Shown here in pieces: positions 11,190 through 22,074 of a DNA stretch of 64,000 bases (the first letter of the stretch is position 1; each line of letters opens with the position of its first letter). The stretch is from Saccharum officinarum (lineage: Eukaryota > Streptophyta > Magnoliopsida > Poales > Poaceae): assembly GCA_020631735.1 (NCBI GenBank), contig CM036179.1, forward strand, positions 22,001,063 through 22,065,062, in the 5' to 3' direction. Under the pieces are notes generated by a model. It saw only the letters and a list, made by a program, of their open reading frames with translations, searched no databases and was not told the origin of the DNA. The position numbers and the translations under genes were made by a program.

Positions 11190-12428
11190 TCAAGAAATAG
11201 TTTGGATGATATTCAATAAAGGCATGATTATCGGATGTAAGTTTATGAACAGAAGCAAGATTTTGCTAGCCTCAGGAATATAGAGAACATTGTTCAAAAG
11301 AAGATTTTGATCTGGGGTACGAACAAAACTTCGACCTATTTGGTTGATTCTCATACCTGCGCCATTGGCAGTGTGCACCTGATCGGTGCCGTAGTACTTC
11401 TCCCTCATGGTGAGTTTGTCCAACTCGCCCGTGATGTGATCGGTAGCACCAGTATCAGTGTACCAATTTGTATCAACGCCATAAGATGTAGTTGTAGTTG
11501 CTGCCGAACGCTTCTGGGGAGGTGGTCGGTAGGATGTGTCATAGCGCTTGTAACAACGATAGGCACTATGCCCCTCACGGCCACAGAGTTGGCAGGGAGG
11601 ATGATCGCCAGTGTAGTTGTTAGAGCCTTGATCACAGCCGCCGTTTCCACCATAGGCTGGATCGCGGCCGCCATGTCCACCATCGTTGCTGCGCCCGCGG
11701 CCACGGCCGTGGCCACCGCCGCTCTTGTAGCCACCGCGACCACCACCACGGGTGACCGCGTTGGCTGAAGAGCCGGAGCCGCCACCTCCGTGTTGTAGAT
11801 CGAGTCTCTGTTCCCAACTGATGAGCTCGGCGTAGAGCTCGGGGAGGGTGAGCGACTCCACGCATGAGGAGACAGAGGGCACGGCGGGATTGAATTCCGC
11901 GTCAAGCCCTGCAAGAATGTACGAGGCAATTTCCTCATCGTCCAGCTTCTTCCCTGCAAACGCCATGTCATGTGCAAGGGACTTGACCTTGTTGAAGAAT
12001 TCAATGATGGTGGAGTTCCCCTTCTGCGCATTGGCAAGGGCCATGCACGTGTTGATGATTTGCCCGCAGGATTGAGATTTGGATATGCCTTCAATCGCCT
12101 TCCATATTTGGGCAGCGGTAGTGCATGTGGTGATCTGCACCAGGATTTCTTTGGACAAGGAGGAAACAAGATAATGAAAAACTTGTTGATCCTTAGCATA
12201 CCAGTTGGCGTAGTCTGGATTGGGGATGAGATCGTCAGGCTTGTCTGCTGACTTTGGGATTTTCTTTGCTGGTGGTTTGTGCTCAGGATCTATGTGATGA
12301 TCTAGTTGATTTCCGGCAATGGCCGACAACACTTGCATGCTCCAAGTGTGAAAATTGCTCCTCCCTAATTTCTCTGTCACTGGACAGCCGAAAAGAGAGA
12401 ACGATGGGAGGGCAGAGGAAGATGCCAT
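11190..12428 (-). CDS. Copia Gag-protease polyprotein fragment
   Basis: The ATG is at 12426-12428 (MASSSALPSF), and the longer open frame upstream starts at a non-ATG codon. In order the frame holds a Gag domain (LGRSNFHTWSMQVLSAI near the N-terminus, then WYAKDQQVFHYLVSSLS), a Gly/Arg-rich linker, a CCHC knuckle (CQLCGREGHSAYRC) and an aspartic protease start (DTGATDHITG). Gag packages element RNA; the protease would mature the polyprotein. The frame ends early relative to a full pol. Confidence 0.85.
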   Translation of the reverse strand: MASSSALPSFSLFGCPVTEKLGRSNFHTWSMQVLSAIAGNQLDHHIDPEHKPPAKKIPKSADKPDDLIPNPDYANWYAKDQQVFHYLVSSLSKEILVQITTCTTAAQIWKAIEGISKSQSCGQIINTCMALANAQKGNSTIIEFFNKVKSLAHDMAFAGKKLDDEEIASYILAGLDAEFNPAVPSVSSCVESLTLPELYAELISWEQRLDLQHGGGGSGSSANAVTRGGGRGGYKSGGGHGRGRGRSNDGGHGGRDPAYGGNGGCDQGSNNYTGDHPPCQLCGREGHSAYRCYKRYDTSYRPPPQKRSAATTTTSYGVDTNWYTDTGATDHITGELDKLTMREKYYGTDQVHTANGAGMRINQIGRSFVRTPDQNLLLNNVLYIPEASKILLLFINLHPIIMPLLNIIQTIS

Positions 12429-12490
12429 GATGAATTTGTGGTTGGAAAAAATAATGGAAGAAGGATCTAGAACCAAGCTCCAATTACCAA

Positions 12491-12642
12491 GTAAAAATGG
12501 TGTAACGTGATTGCCTTTCTTGGCCTCTCACGGTTCCATGTTATATAGGTGGGAATAGCCCCCACCGTGGCTTCACAAGAGTTGCATGGTACAAGGTTGA
12601 TCCACTCTCCTAGGAGCTAATTACAGTAGTCAATTCTATACT
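12491..12642 (-). repeat. Copia 5' LTR, truncated
   Basis: 152 bp match the left LTR from its inner edge to CAATTCTATACT, after which similarity ends. The outer part of this LTR is missing. The TATATA at 12542-12547, read on the minus strand, is a plausible LTR promoter element. Confidence 0.75.
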
Positions 12643-14097
12643 GAGTCAAGTCATGGCTTCACATGAGTGGCTTCACAAGAGTGGCTTGTCACACCCAGTT
12701 TTAAGGACAAAACCAGATATACACTATATGTGAAATAAAGAGGTCAAATCTCACATATAGCTGCAGACAAGTGTAATATCAAAAGACAAATACTTATTAA
12801 ACATAACGAATAGTATAAGATATAACCTTAGAGAGCAACACAGCGGCAAGACAACTCCGAACACCGGGTGTAACCTTCACTCTAGGATCAAACTGACTGG
12901 TTGATCACAAGCCTAACAATTCTAGAATCTAGCAATCTGATACCCTTCCTGAGATGTGGGGGAAATAGCAAGAGTGAGTCCATGTCAAACTCAACAAATA
13001 TAACATGGGGTTCATGAGGCTCAAAAGGCATGACACGGGTTTAACTGCATGTAGCTTTTAGTTGGCAAAGTTTTAGCATATGAGTAGCATCAAGATGTCT
13101 TTAATCCCAGAATAAACATATGATCAGGTAATATGAAGAATGAATAGCAAAACATAAGCATATTATAGTTCAACAGTGATCATCTATTTCATAAGGGTTC
13201 AAGGCCGCTCGTGACCATGAGCACGGCTGATATACCAGTTTTACACTCTGCAGAGGTTGTACACTTTCACTGTGAGTCGTAATCCCCGTAAGCCCGAGGT
13301 TTGCAAGGCCTCAATAGGCAGACAGGTTTCATTATGAAGTCTTTTCGAGGTTCGTCTAACAAGTTAGGGCCGCTAGGTTTCTGTAACCTGCGAATGTAGA
13401 GCTCCCCTTCCGTATGGCACAATGACGCGCAGCCTATACACATAAGAACAGAAGCCGCACTACACCCAACCCGAGAAACACCCCTTTTGCGCCCTTTCGG
13501 GTAACCTCTAACAAGCTAGAAAAGGTCCTCTTATATGACTAAAGCCAGAGCCATGTAGCCCTCACATCTGTACTGTAAGTCCCGGATGTTCGCTTACAGA
13601 TAAGTCCTTATGTAGAGAAACTAGAGCACCAAAAGATAGCCCAAGGCTCTAGCCCTCTTTCATTATATTACTAAAAAGTCATCTTTTAATGTTATTGCAT
13701 ATTTCATTAGTCAAATTACAAGATCATAGTTTATGTTGAGCACTAGCAATAGCTACCCAATGCAAAACTATAGGCGACAAGGTACAAGATCAATTTCTAA
13801 GGTATCCTTAACAAGGAGACACATGCATAGTAATTTAAGTGCTTTAAAAGTGATTAGGTAACAAGGATGATCACATGCTATACTTGTCTTAACTTGCTTT
13901 TTCCCCAAAGCAATACGCTCGAAAGCCTTTAGTATTCAACTTTCAACCTTCTGCTTCTAATTCTCAGCTTCTAGTCTTCAGAGAATAGCTTCTTAAATCT
14001 CCACGTAAATCTCACCGACTGGACTTGATCAATAAATCACCACACACGCATCGAGCAATCATACACGAAGCAAACAATGAATAATAATTACAGCAGT

Positions 14098-14373
14098 TAG
14101 GGATGAAAACGGATCGGATACGGACGGATATGACTGATATCGTATTTGTTTTCATATTTATGTCCGGATTCAAATTCGAATACGGATAGTATAAAAAATA
14201 CCGGATAGGATATGATTGGATATCGACATCATAAATATGTGATTTAAATATTCGGATACGAATACGGTATCGGATGTTAAATATCCGGACTCAGATACGG
14301 ACGGATTAAAACCCTTCTAAACGGATTCGGTCTCGAATACGGTCGGAAAATATCCGTACCGTTTTCATCCCTA
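14098..14373. mobile_element. hAT-type MITE inside the solo LTR
   Basis: A 276-bp element with TAGGGATGAAAACGG termini in inverted orientation. It is flanked by a perfect 8-bp duplication ACAGCAGT (14090-14097 and 14374-14381). Eight base pairs is the hAT target-site length. The interior is rich in CGGATA / TATCCG words and has no ORF. Confidence 0.9.
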
Positions 14374-15028
14374 ACAGCAGTACACCAAACAAGTGAAACA
14401 ACAAGTAAAAAGGTTTTAAAGATGTTCTACACGTTCCTACGAACACACAGACGCGGAAAACACGCTAATCGAAGCTACGGTTAAAAAGAAGCGACTAGCT
14501 ACCGAGAATTTTATATATTATATTTAAGAAAAAGCCAATATACTTTGATTTATTTTAATTGAGCAAAACAATCCAAAGAGTTATTAAGGCCAGATTAGTC
14601 AAAAGATAATTTAATTCAAAAGGCAGGTTGAAACTACTCATGTTTAGTTTGTAAACAATATCATATAATCTAATCAAGTTAAACTTTATCATTGCAAAAG
14701 ATATAAACATGTAAAAGCATTTAACCTAATTGTATATGACGTAAGCAAATCATAATTTGGAAATACATTTATGTTCGTCAGTAATTAATCACATTAATAT
14801 TTATGTATTTAGCACCAAAGTATAAATCTATAATATTGCTTTTATATTACAAAACTAGTGTCATGCAAATTAACCAAGTTAATATTAACATTTTAATTAT
14901 AGACACATGTCATGATATAAATTAAATATGACTGCTAGCATGTGGATTGTATCGACATGAAATTAACGAGGCAAGAACGAACTGAACCGAGTCAAAAACA
15001 AGGAACCGGTGGAGATTGACTCTTGATT

Positions 15029-15287
15029 ATGTGTGGTGTATTTCTATTGTATTTTAGGATTTGTTTAGCTAAAGAAAAACGACCATAAAACACATCATGA
15101 CCTCATATGACGTCATCAAGCTAGCAGTTGGATTAAAGCAGGGCAAAGCTTGCATGGGTCACGGTTGGCTCAGGATGATTACGTGTACATGTGTGTATTT
15201 TCATAGTATTTCTAGATTTGTTTTTCTAAAAGAAAACGGCAATAATGCATGTATGACGCGATGATGAGGTCATCAAGCTAGAAGATC
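15029..15287. repeat. Imperfect tandem duplication in the solo LTR
   Basis: Two related units of about 100 bp (15029-15128 and about 15180-15287) share the series GTGT(A)TTTC, GATTTGTTT, AAAGAAAA and GTCATCAAGCTAG. Confidence 0.6.
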
Positions 15288-16967
15288 AAAACTAGGAACA
15301 CTCGGCCAGCTGCTCTCTGCTAGCTCCGCTTGCTCACGCGCGTACTGACTGTTGGAAAAACACAAGTGCACGGTGGTTACCTGCAAACAGCCGGCGGCGA
15401 TTTGCGGACATCGGCGACATGGCGTTAGCAAACCAAAACGAGAGAGAACAAAGGGAAGGGCTCGGCGACAGAACTCAGATGAAGACGGCGTGCGGCTTGA
15501 ATCGGTGATTGGGAAGCTCTGCACATGCCGGCGAGGTGTGGTTAACAAACAGAAACGAAAAGAAGAAGAAGGTACTTGACGACTTCGAATCTACACCACG
15601 AAGCTCGTTGTCAAGCTTACAGGGGCGTCGAGTCGGCGGAACGGCGGCTTGTACTCGGCAGCGGCGGTGTTAGGGTCTGCTGCGGCTGCGACACAAGATG
15701 AAGGCGGCAACATGCAATTAAGGATGAGGGGACGCTGGGCTGGCTATTTAAGAGGAGGGGCTCGGCGTGATGCACACGCCAAGGCGTGAAGACGGTGCGG
15801 GGTGGAGGCGGACTCCAAATCAGAGCAAAGTCCGGCTCCTTCACGAGCTTGGAGCTTGTGTACAGATTTGTGTATGTGAATAATACGATTGTAGCTATGT
15901 ATGTTTACATCCCGAAGATACATATAGCTGTATAAGCGAACCCAACGCCCAGTACAGCAAGAGGATTCAGGAATCAGGATAAAACGGGACACAATTATAC
16001 ACTTGCACAAGCTCGGTTAAACAATTCATGGCTACTGTACTAATCTAGTAAAGAAGCTGCTAAAAACGCTCAACCCCATAACGGACAGGCAGAAAACGAA
16101 AAAGAGTCGGATAAGAAACAAGAAACAACAGAATGATCCTGTAAAGGGAAAACCGACAGAAATCAGGAAGGTACATGGTTGCTGCTATAGATTGGGAATA
16201 GGCGCGGCGTACGTCTGATGCCCCGAGTACCTGTCGAGATTATTACAGGCATTGTGAAACCACATCCGGTGGCTACACGGAGAACATTGGGATGAAGATA
16301 GCGGTCACTCGAACTCCATGATGGGGTTCTTGCCGTGGAGAAACGATTGATGGCGACGTAAAGCCCGGCGAGGCGGGTCACGCCAAACGGAGGCATCGCG
16401 AGTCATGACGGAGGCGGCCTCCACCGAGCGGTGTCCGGCTCGGTTACGTGCTGGAGGAGGACGACGATGCCGCGTGGGCCTGGAATGGCAGCGACTCCAG
16501 ACGCGGGTCAAGGCTGTCAGCGGGCAAAGAGAAGGGAGCTGGCTCCTTCGGCTTGGGCCAGGGAATGAGAAGGAGTAGCAGCAGATCGGGCTGAGCCACT
16601 CGGGTGAAAAACAAGGGCGAGCAGGCCAGAGACCCTTCGGGCCAGAAACTAAGGAGAGGGGGAGCAGGCCAAGCGGGCCAAAAGAATCAGAGGGTTGGGG
16701 AGAATTCCTTTTCTTTTTTTCCTTTCTAATTTTCCAAAGCCGTTTCAAATAGATTTTGAGTTCCTTTTTCACTTTTAGCAAAAAACCACACAATACAAAA
16801 GCTCAGATGCACCAACATGCATGCACGTACATGTTGCTAAACCTTCTGATAGATTTTAATTTAATGAAAAATATTATTTTCCTATGTTTTTATGAGCACA
16901 AAAATACATAATTAAATCATTTTAACTCCATTTCCAAAGAAGCAAATTTTAGGGTGTTACATGGCTT

Positions 16968-17519
16968 CATGAGAGTGGTGTTGCATGCATTAATCCTGAG
17001 TCAAGTCATGGACTTGTGCTCGTAGTTGGATTGATATTCGTGTGCAGGCGGTCCTATTGGTTAAGAATGTCACGTAGAATGTTTGGGCTAAAGAACAATG
17101 CACATGAGACTTGCCGACGCGTGAGTTTATTTGTGACTCAGTATCAGTGAATATTACTGGTCTGACTAGGACTGCCAATGGACGAACTTTTTTTAGAACA
17201 TGTCCGTTGACGCGTATTTCATTAGGAAAATGTGACAAAGTATTACAAACTAAGGATGTGTTTCTCGATTAACCTCCGCGAGTGACAGTCGGGAAAGGAG
17301 AGACACACAGCGGTGTTGGTCTCTTGCTCTACTTCTAACGAAGAGAGCTTCAATTAGACCAGTCTCAATGCAGATTTTATGGGGATTTCATACACATTAA
17401 ATAGGGTGTCACATCAGCAGAAATAGAGCTTTTGCATGTATCGAGGAGAAGAGAGAAGGGAAACGTTTTATGGGATTTCATGCACATTAAATAGGGTGGT
17501 TCTAAAATTATACGAGATT
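16968..17519. other. Flank between the solo LTR and U1
   Basis: No gene is seen. CTGAGTCAAGTCATGG occurs at 12641-12656 and again at 16996-17011, so the solo LTR entered between two copies of a short local repeat. The near-identical block shared with the second contig begins at 17165. Confidence 0.5.
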
Positions 17520-18665
17520 TCAATTATAGTAGAGATACCGTTGACGAAAACGAACATTGCAGCAATTTGCAAGCTTCTGCACCTCCGGCGCGGCCATGGC
17601 CATGGCCTCGAGCGCCCCCAGCCACTCCTGCACCTCCGGCGCGGCCGCCACCTCGGCCTCCTTCACCACCCAGAGGAACGGCCTGCCTGAGTCCTCGAGG
17701 CCATGGCCGACCTCGAAGAGCTGCTTCGGGAGCTTCCGCACCAGGCTGCCGAAGCTGACGAACACGACGGAGTCCGTGTCCTTGGAGTCGAGCCAGGCGG
17801 CCACCACCGCGCTCTGCTGGACGCCGCCCGACGACGTGTCCCCGCGCGACGCCATGGCATCGACGTCCCGGTTGGAGAGGCAGAGCGGGCCAAGCGTCCA
17901 CACGGGTTTGCTGAGCGCCGCCTCGTAGCACGACACGAACTGGCCCTCGAGGTCCACGAACGTGTTCACCACCGCGCCGTCGGCCGTGCGCATGGCCTCC
18001 ACGCACTCCGTCCAGAGCTCCTCCCACCCCGGCGAGTTAAAGAAGCCCGGCGCCGTGGCCTTGGTCACCTCCACGTGCACCGGCATGCCTGGCACCACGA
18101 ACCTCTCCTGGTCGTCGTCGGCCGCCGCGGTCAGCTCGTGCAACCCGTGGTCGATGCCGTTGAGGTCGCAGAGAGAGTAGAAGCACGACGGCCCGTGGAA
18201 GAAGAGGCGAGGGATGCCGAGGCTTCTGGCAACGCCGGCCGTCCACGGGTTGCTCCAGTCGGAGATGATGCAGCTCGGGCGCAGCGCCAGCGCTCGCAGG
18301 TACGCTTCTAGTGGGCCGGCGAGCTTCTGCAGGGCGTTGAACAAGGGGATGAAGTGGCCGTTGTCCGTGACCTGGTCCACGTTCTCGATGCCCGGGGGCA
18401 GACCGTCGTCGGTGTCCGTCGGCAGCGGGAGCTCGACGATCTCGAGGGACAGCTTAGTGCGCACGGCCTGCTCGGCGACGCCACGCAGCCGTGCGCCGTT
18501 CAGCGGTGTCGTCACCAAGCTCGCGCGCGCGCCGCGCTCCGCCAGGAGGCGGGCGAGGTTGACCATGGGGATGGTGTGGCCCTGCGCCACGAGGGGGACG
18601 ATGACGAAGTGAGGTGGCGGTGGTGGCGCTGGCATAACCGCAGCGGATTCCTCGGTGGGCGCCAT
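17520..18665 (-). pseudogene. UGT73-like glycosyltransferase lacking the PSPG domain (U1)
   Basis: From the ATG at 18663-18665 (MAPTEESAAV) the frame gives 381 residues, against about 480-500 for the family. The N-terminal acceptor domain is complete: HFVIVPLVAQGH with the likely catalytic His at residue 30, VTTPLNGARL, and SDWSNPWTAGVA with the likely partner Asp. The frame continues through FVSFGSLVRK and FLWVVKEAEV and then turns into unrelated sequence after about residue 365, before the PSPG box that binds UDP-sugar. An 18-bp repeat (17578-17595 and 17629-17646) lies at the break. Without PSPG it cannot bind a sugar donor. It is a different subclade from U2-U5. Confidence 0.85.
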
Positions 18666-18764
18666 GGACGTGCTAAGCAGCCTAAGCTTAACTTCGGGCG
18701 GGCACCGCAGGAATGGTGTAAGAAATAGAGTGGCCTGGGAGTAGAAGGATCGAGGTGCTGATTG

Positions 18765-18771
18765 TATATAG
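18765..18771 (-). promoter_or_regulatory. Likely TATA box of U1
   Basis: CTATATA on the minus strand, about 100 bp upstream of the U1 ATG, is a sensible distance for a plant core promoter with a short leader. Confidence 0.5.
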
Positions 18772-19372
18772 CCATGGGAGGCAACTTTTTTTTTCCACAA
18801 GTAGGCTCGATCCTCCCAGGTTTCCAGCCAAAATTTGGCAAACATTTTGGAAACTTCCGTAGACTCGTTTGATGAAGACGCTAAAAAATTTTTGTATTTC
18901 AAGGGTCATTTAATCTTCAGAAATCAAAGCTTGCACGCGGCTGAAAACCGTCGAGTTATCCACCGAACTCCGAACATCAGTATTTTTTTTCCCTACAAAG
19001 GCTGAGCATATATTTATAAATTATAACTAAGGGTTACATCTACCATTACTGATGTTGTCAGGACATATTTTTACAAGCTTGATTTTCTAGAACAGAACAT
19101 GAGCAACCCTATTTGGCTATTTTTGTCTCTTCTACGATGCGCAATCTCAGCCTCTCTAAGCTCATCCACGGGCACCGAACATCAGATAGGCAAGGATGCC
19201 CTCTGAATTCCTTGGAAAAGTTTCAGTTGTCGAGACGTTTAGCAGGAGCCGGACCATCGATGCCAGCAAGGCAGCAATCTTGGCGTCATCGATCACCAGA
19301 AGCTTGCACAGCTGCGAGAGACCTCCAATGATCTTGCATCGTCATGTCCGTACGTTTTGCCGTTTGGACATA

Positions 19373-19533
19373 CTCCCTCACTCCATTCTAAATTATAAAA
19401 ATTATAAGTAGTTTTGGCTTTTCTAGGTACATAGTTTATAGAATGCAACTACGCATAGCATGGTATTTAGGTAGAAAATAAAAGTTATGTATCTAGAAAA
19501 ACCAAAGTGACTTATAATTTAAAAAGGTGAAAG
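19373..19533. mobile_element. Stowaway-like MITE
   Basis: Starts CTCCCTCACTCCATTCTAAA, ends in the mirrored TTTAAAAAGGTGAAAG, and is flanked by TA on each side (19371-19372 and 19534-19535), as expected for Tc1/mariner MITEs. Confidence 0.75.
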
Positions 19534-20649
19534 TATTTGTTTCAAAACACGAATGCATGTGGGTATGGAAAAGGAAAAAGGATTGCTATTATACAAGTTC
19601 TTTTTTTTCAAATGGTCAGGCAATGTTGCTGGAGTTATGCTTATCTTGGTGCTTACGTCAGCTCAACAGCAAAAGACAGCACATGGACCCAAAAAATCCA
19701 TCGCCTTAGACCTCAGCCGACTGAATTCTAGCATTATTTATTTGGCCAAAATTTTCTTTTAACCTAATTATTTTAAATATTTCATTGTTTATTTTATAAA
19801 TTAAAATCAAGGCTTGGGAATTTTTGAAATCTGACCTCATATGAGATAATCCGAGTACCATAGCCACACTCAAATCTCTTAGGCTGCTGTGCTAGAGCAG
19901 CACATATTGTGGCATAGCACAGAGTCCAATTACAAAGATAAATTTAAAATACATGACGTGATCGTTAAATAGAACTCTAAGCTCCAAGACGTCAGGTGAC
20001 TACACAAGTTGATCGTCCCGATGAGCGGCCAATTTACTAGCACTACTGATGTACAGGCAACCAAGCTTTCAAAAAGGACGTCTTTGTTGTTGGTTTAATT
20101 TTCCCAATAAATAAATAAATAAATCATGATAGGTTTGAAAACGATCGGATCGGAGCGGAGAATATCTTCTTCGTACCCTCATCCATTTGTTGTGTGGGAT
20201 TCAAAGCAGAGTGGATATTACACGGGTTCAGTATGAATATGGATTTGTTTAGGGTGTCAGAAATGGTACCTTAAATAGTCGAATAATACGTGCTTATGTG
20301 TTGTTTTTTATGATGAGAAACAATTCGTTAACCAAAGTCATAAAATGGCAATACAATAAGAAAAATAATCACCATCAGTCCAACACTTCAATTTAAGAGC
20401 TCATGAAATTATTACGAGTTCTTAATTCGGTATTAAGAGTATAAAACAAGCGTGTAAAACTAAATAAATATTTTAAATTAAGTGAAATTTCTGCTTCGCT
20501 CTACACCGTGCACTGTCCACTTTTGTAGATGATAATTCTTTCGTCGCCCTGTAATGTTAATGCATCTTTAGGTAACTTAAAGATGCAATAAAGTGATGAC
20601 GCTAGCAGCCACAGGTTTGCAGCATATAAATTTAGAATAGAAATTAAAA

Positions 20650-20991
20650 GCTTTACCTCAAATCATGCTATTATGTGAGATCCCACTTGAATGAGGCTCA
20701 ATACTGTAGCAAGAGGCAGGCTGTAGGTGGGACGAGTTTGCGAGGTACTGTAGCAGCGTGAAAAGGCACTGTAGCGACAAAGTTCAGAACCATATTGGAA
20801 GCCGGAGGAAAGCTCGGTCAAGTTAAAAAGCCTGGGCTTGGGAGGTGAGTAACTTCGATGATCACCTTTTACGCGAAGCGAGGACGAAAAAGGCAAGAAA
20901 GTTATTTGCAGGTGGCATGTTCATCGTGTATAGACCTGGTCATCACATAGAGTGGGCCTTAGCCCTCTTCTCGAACCGGGGCGTTACATCT
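20650..20991. repeat. Gypsy LTR end fragment
   Basis: Three TACTGTAGC / CACTGTAGC words are followed by a typical closing CGAACCGGGGCGTTACA. The 5' limit is not visible. Confidence 0.45.
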
Positions 20992-21329
20992 TACTACCAG
21001 CACCAGGACTTCAGCAATTCTTATTCCTCAATCCTCACCTTCATTGTCACTGGACAATTTATTTTCCTGTGAATTTTGGCAGTTAGCAAATTTTTGGGAG
21101 AGTAGCCAGCAATGATATTTCCACGTTCCTCCCAGTATATGTAAAACTACCATACCTGATCCTCAAGATCCTTGAGCGTCAAATTTGCAATAAGAGTCTA
21201 TGCGACCTCTAGATCATTAAGGATGGATCCGACCCCTTTATTATGATCTGCAAATTACGAAGAAAAATATTTTATTGGATAGCCAAAATTCTTTGTGATA
21301 ATATGCAACAGCCTAAATAAAGAGTAGCG

Positions 21330-22060
21330 AATGAGAACAAAAGTGACCATCACTTCTACATGCTGCCGCCCAATCTTTGGCACAGACCAATGCTTCCACC
21401 ACTTCAGGTTCGAGACGAATGTGGAATTGATCAATGACACATCGCCTTCATTAAAAGCGGATTCCGAAGCAATAGTGGATGCTTGGATGGCTAAGACATC
21501 ACGGGCAAGTTGAGCTAGATCTCAAATTTATTAGAACCAGCTTTAGGAACCCTTAGTGGTGATTCTTCCATGTATTTGTCCAAGTCACTTGCCTTTGCCT
21601 CACCTTCATCAGCTCCTCAACCTCCCCCCTCCCCAATGTGTGTCATATAGGTAGTTCTGAAAATCATCTTCTTCTTCCATAAAGTCACTCTTTGTTTCAG
21701 TAATGACACTAGAGTTTGGTCCAGGAGGGCTTTGTGAAAAGGAACCATAACCTTGGTCCATTTTCTTGACATCAACAATGAACTCTTCTACTTTACCATA
21801 GTATAATATTGGGCCATAAATCTTTCTCAAGTAAAACTCTACTGCCTTTCAATTGTACCTAGGGTCAAGCTTAGTGTTCATAGAATTTGCCATTTCTCTA
21901 ATAGTGTCATTTGCACTAGTACACCACTCTGAAATTATAGCCTTAATTTCACAAAAGCTTTGGTAAAACAGATTTGCTGTTGGATATGCAGTACTTGACA
22001 ATAACTCAGTCGTAAACCTCTTCAAGCATTTACGAAGTGTTTGTGCCTGATCCCATTTTC
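21330..22060 (-). pseudogene. hAT transposase (RICESLEEPER-type) C-terminal relic
   Basis: Reading on the minus strand, about 22060-21850 encodes the region before the dimerisation domain (TAYPTANLFYQ, DTIREMANSM, KLDPRYN). 21830-21609 encodes LRKIYGPILYYGKVEEF. About 21510-21340 encodes the hAT dimerisation signature (LARDVLAIQASTIASESAF, then WWKHWSVPK). Stops and frame changes separate the parts, so it is dead. Such transposases move hAT elements, and some plant homologues are domesticated regulators. The N-terminal BED finger and catalytic core are not present here. Confidence 0.75.
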
Positions 22061-22074
22061 ATCAGACACCAGAT

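Larger units (their letters stand above)
5805..12642 (-). mobile_element. Copia retrotransposon, internally deleted and nested
   Basis: Two LTR copies enclose a minus-strand gag-protease-integrase-RT-RNase H series, the Copia order. The right LTR is followed inward by a TTGGTAATTGGAGC primer-binding-like site near 12476-12490. The left LTR is preceded (on the minus strand) by a GGGGGG polypurine tract at 6097-6102. Most of RT is deleted and several frames are broken, so it cannot move on its own. The LTRs differ at about 3 of 152 comparable bases, which suggests a fairly young insertion. A CACTA element has inserted next to the end of the RNase H region. Confidence 0.85.
12687..16962. mobile_element. 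Solo LTR (4.3 kb, probably Ty3/gypsy)
   Basis: The element starts TGTCACACCC and ends GGGTGTTACA and is flanked by a perfect 5-bp target duplication TGGCT (12682-12686 and 16963-16967). No gag or pol is present, so it is a solo LTR, the product of LTR-LTR recombination. The long LTR and these termini suggest the Tekay/Del gypsy lineage, but the lineage call is from memory. A sequence around 15029-15287 is internally duplicated and a hAT MITE lies at 14098-14373. I see no real gene in it. Confidence 0.85.
18909..21254. other. Non-coding DNA between U1 and the hAT relic
   Basis: It holds a Stowaway-like MITE (19373-19533) and, near 20650-20991, the end of a gypsy-type LTR (repeated TACTGTAGC words, closing GGGGCGTTACA). 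The remainder is AT-rich and I recognise nothing in it. Confidence 0.5.

Noticed and set aside
12687..16962. Short ORFs inside the solo LTR
   Set aside because: None shows a domain, and the segment is fully explained as an LTR by its ends and target repeats.
17703..18311. Long plus-strand frame opposite U1, and similar long frames opposite U2-U5
   Set aside because: They are shadows of GC-rich coding sequence, rich in Arg, Ala and Pro, and carry no domain.
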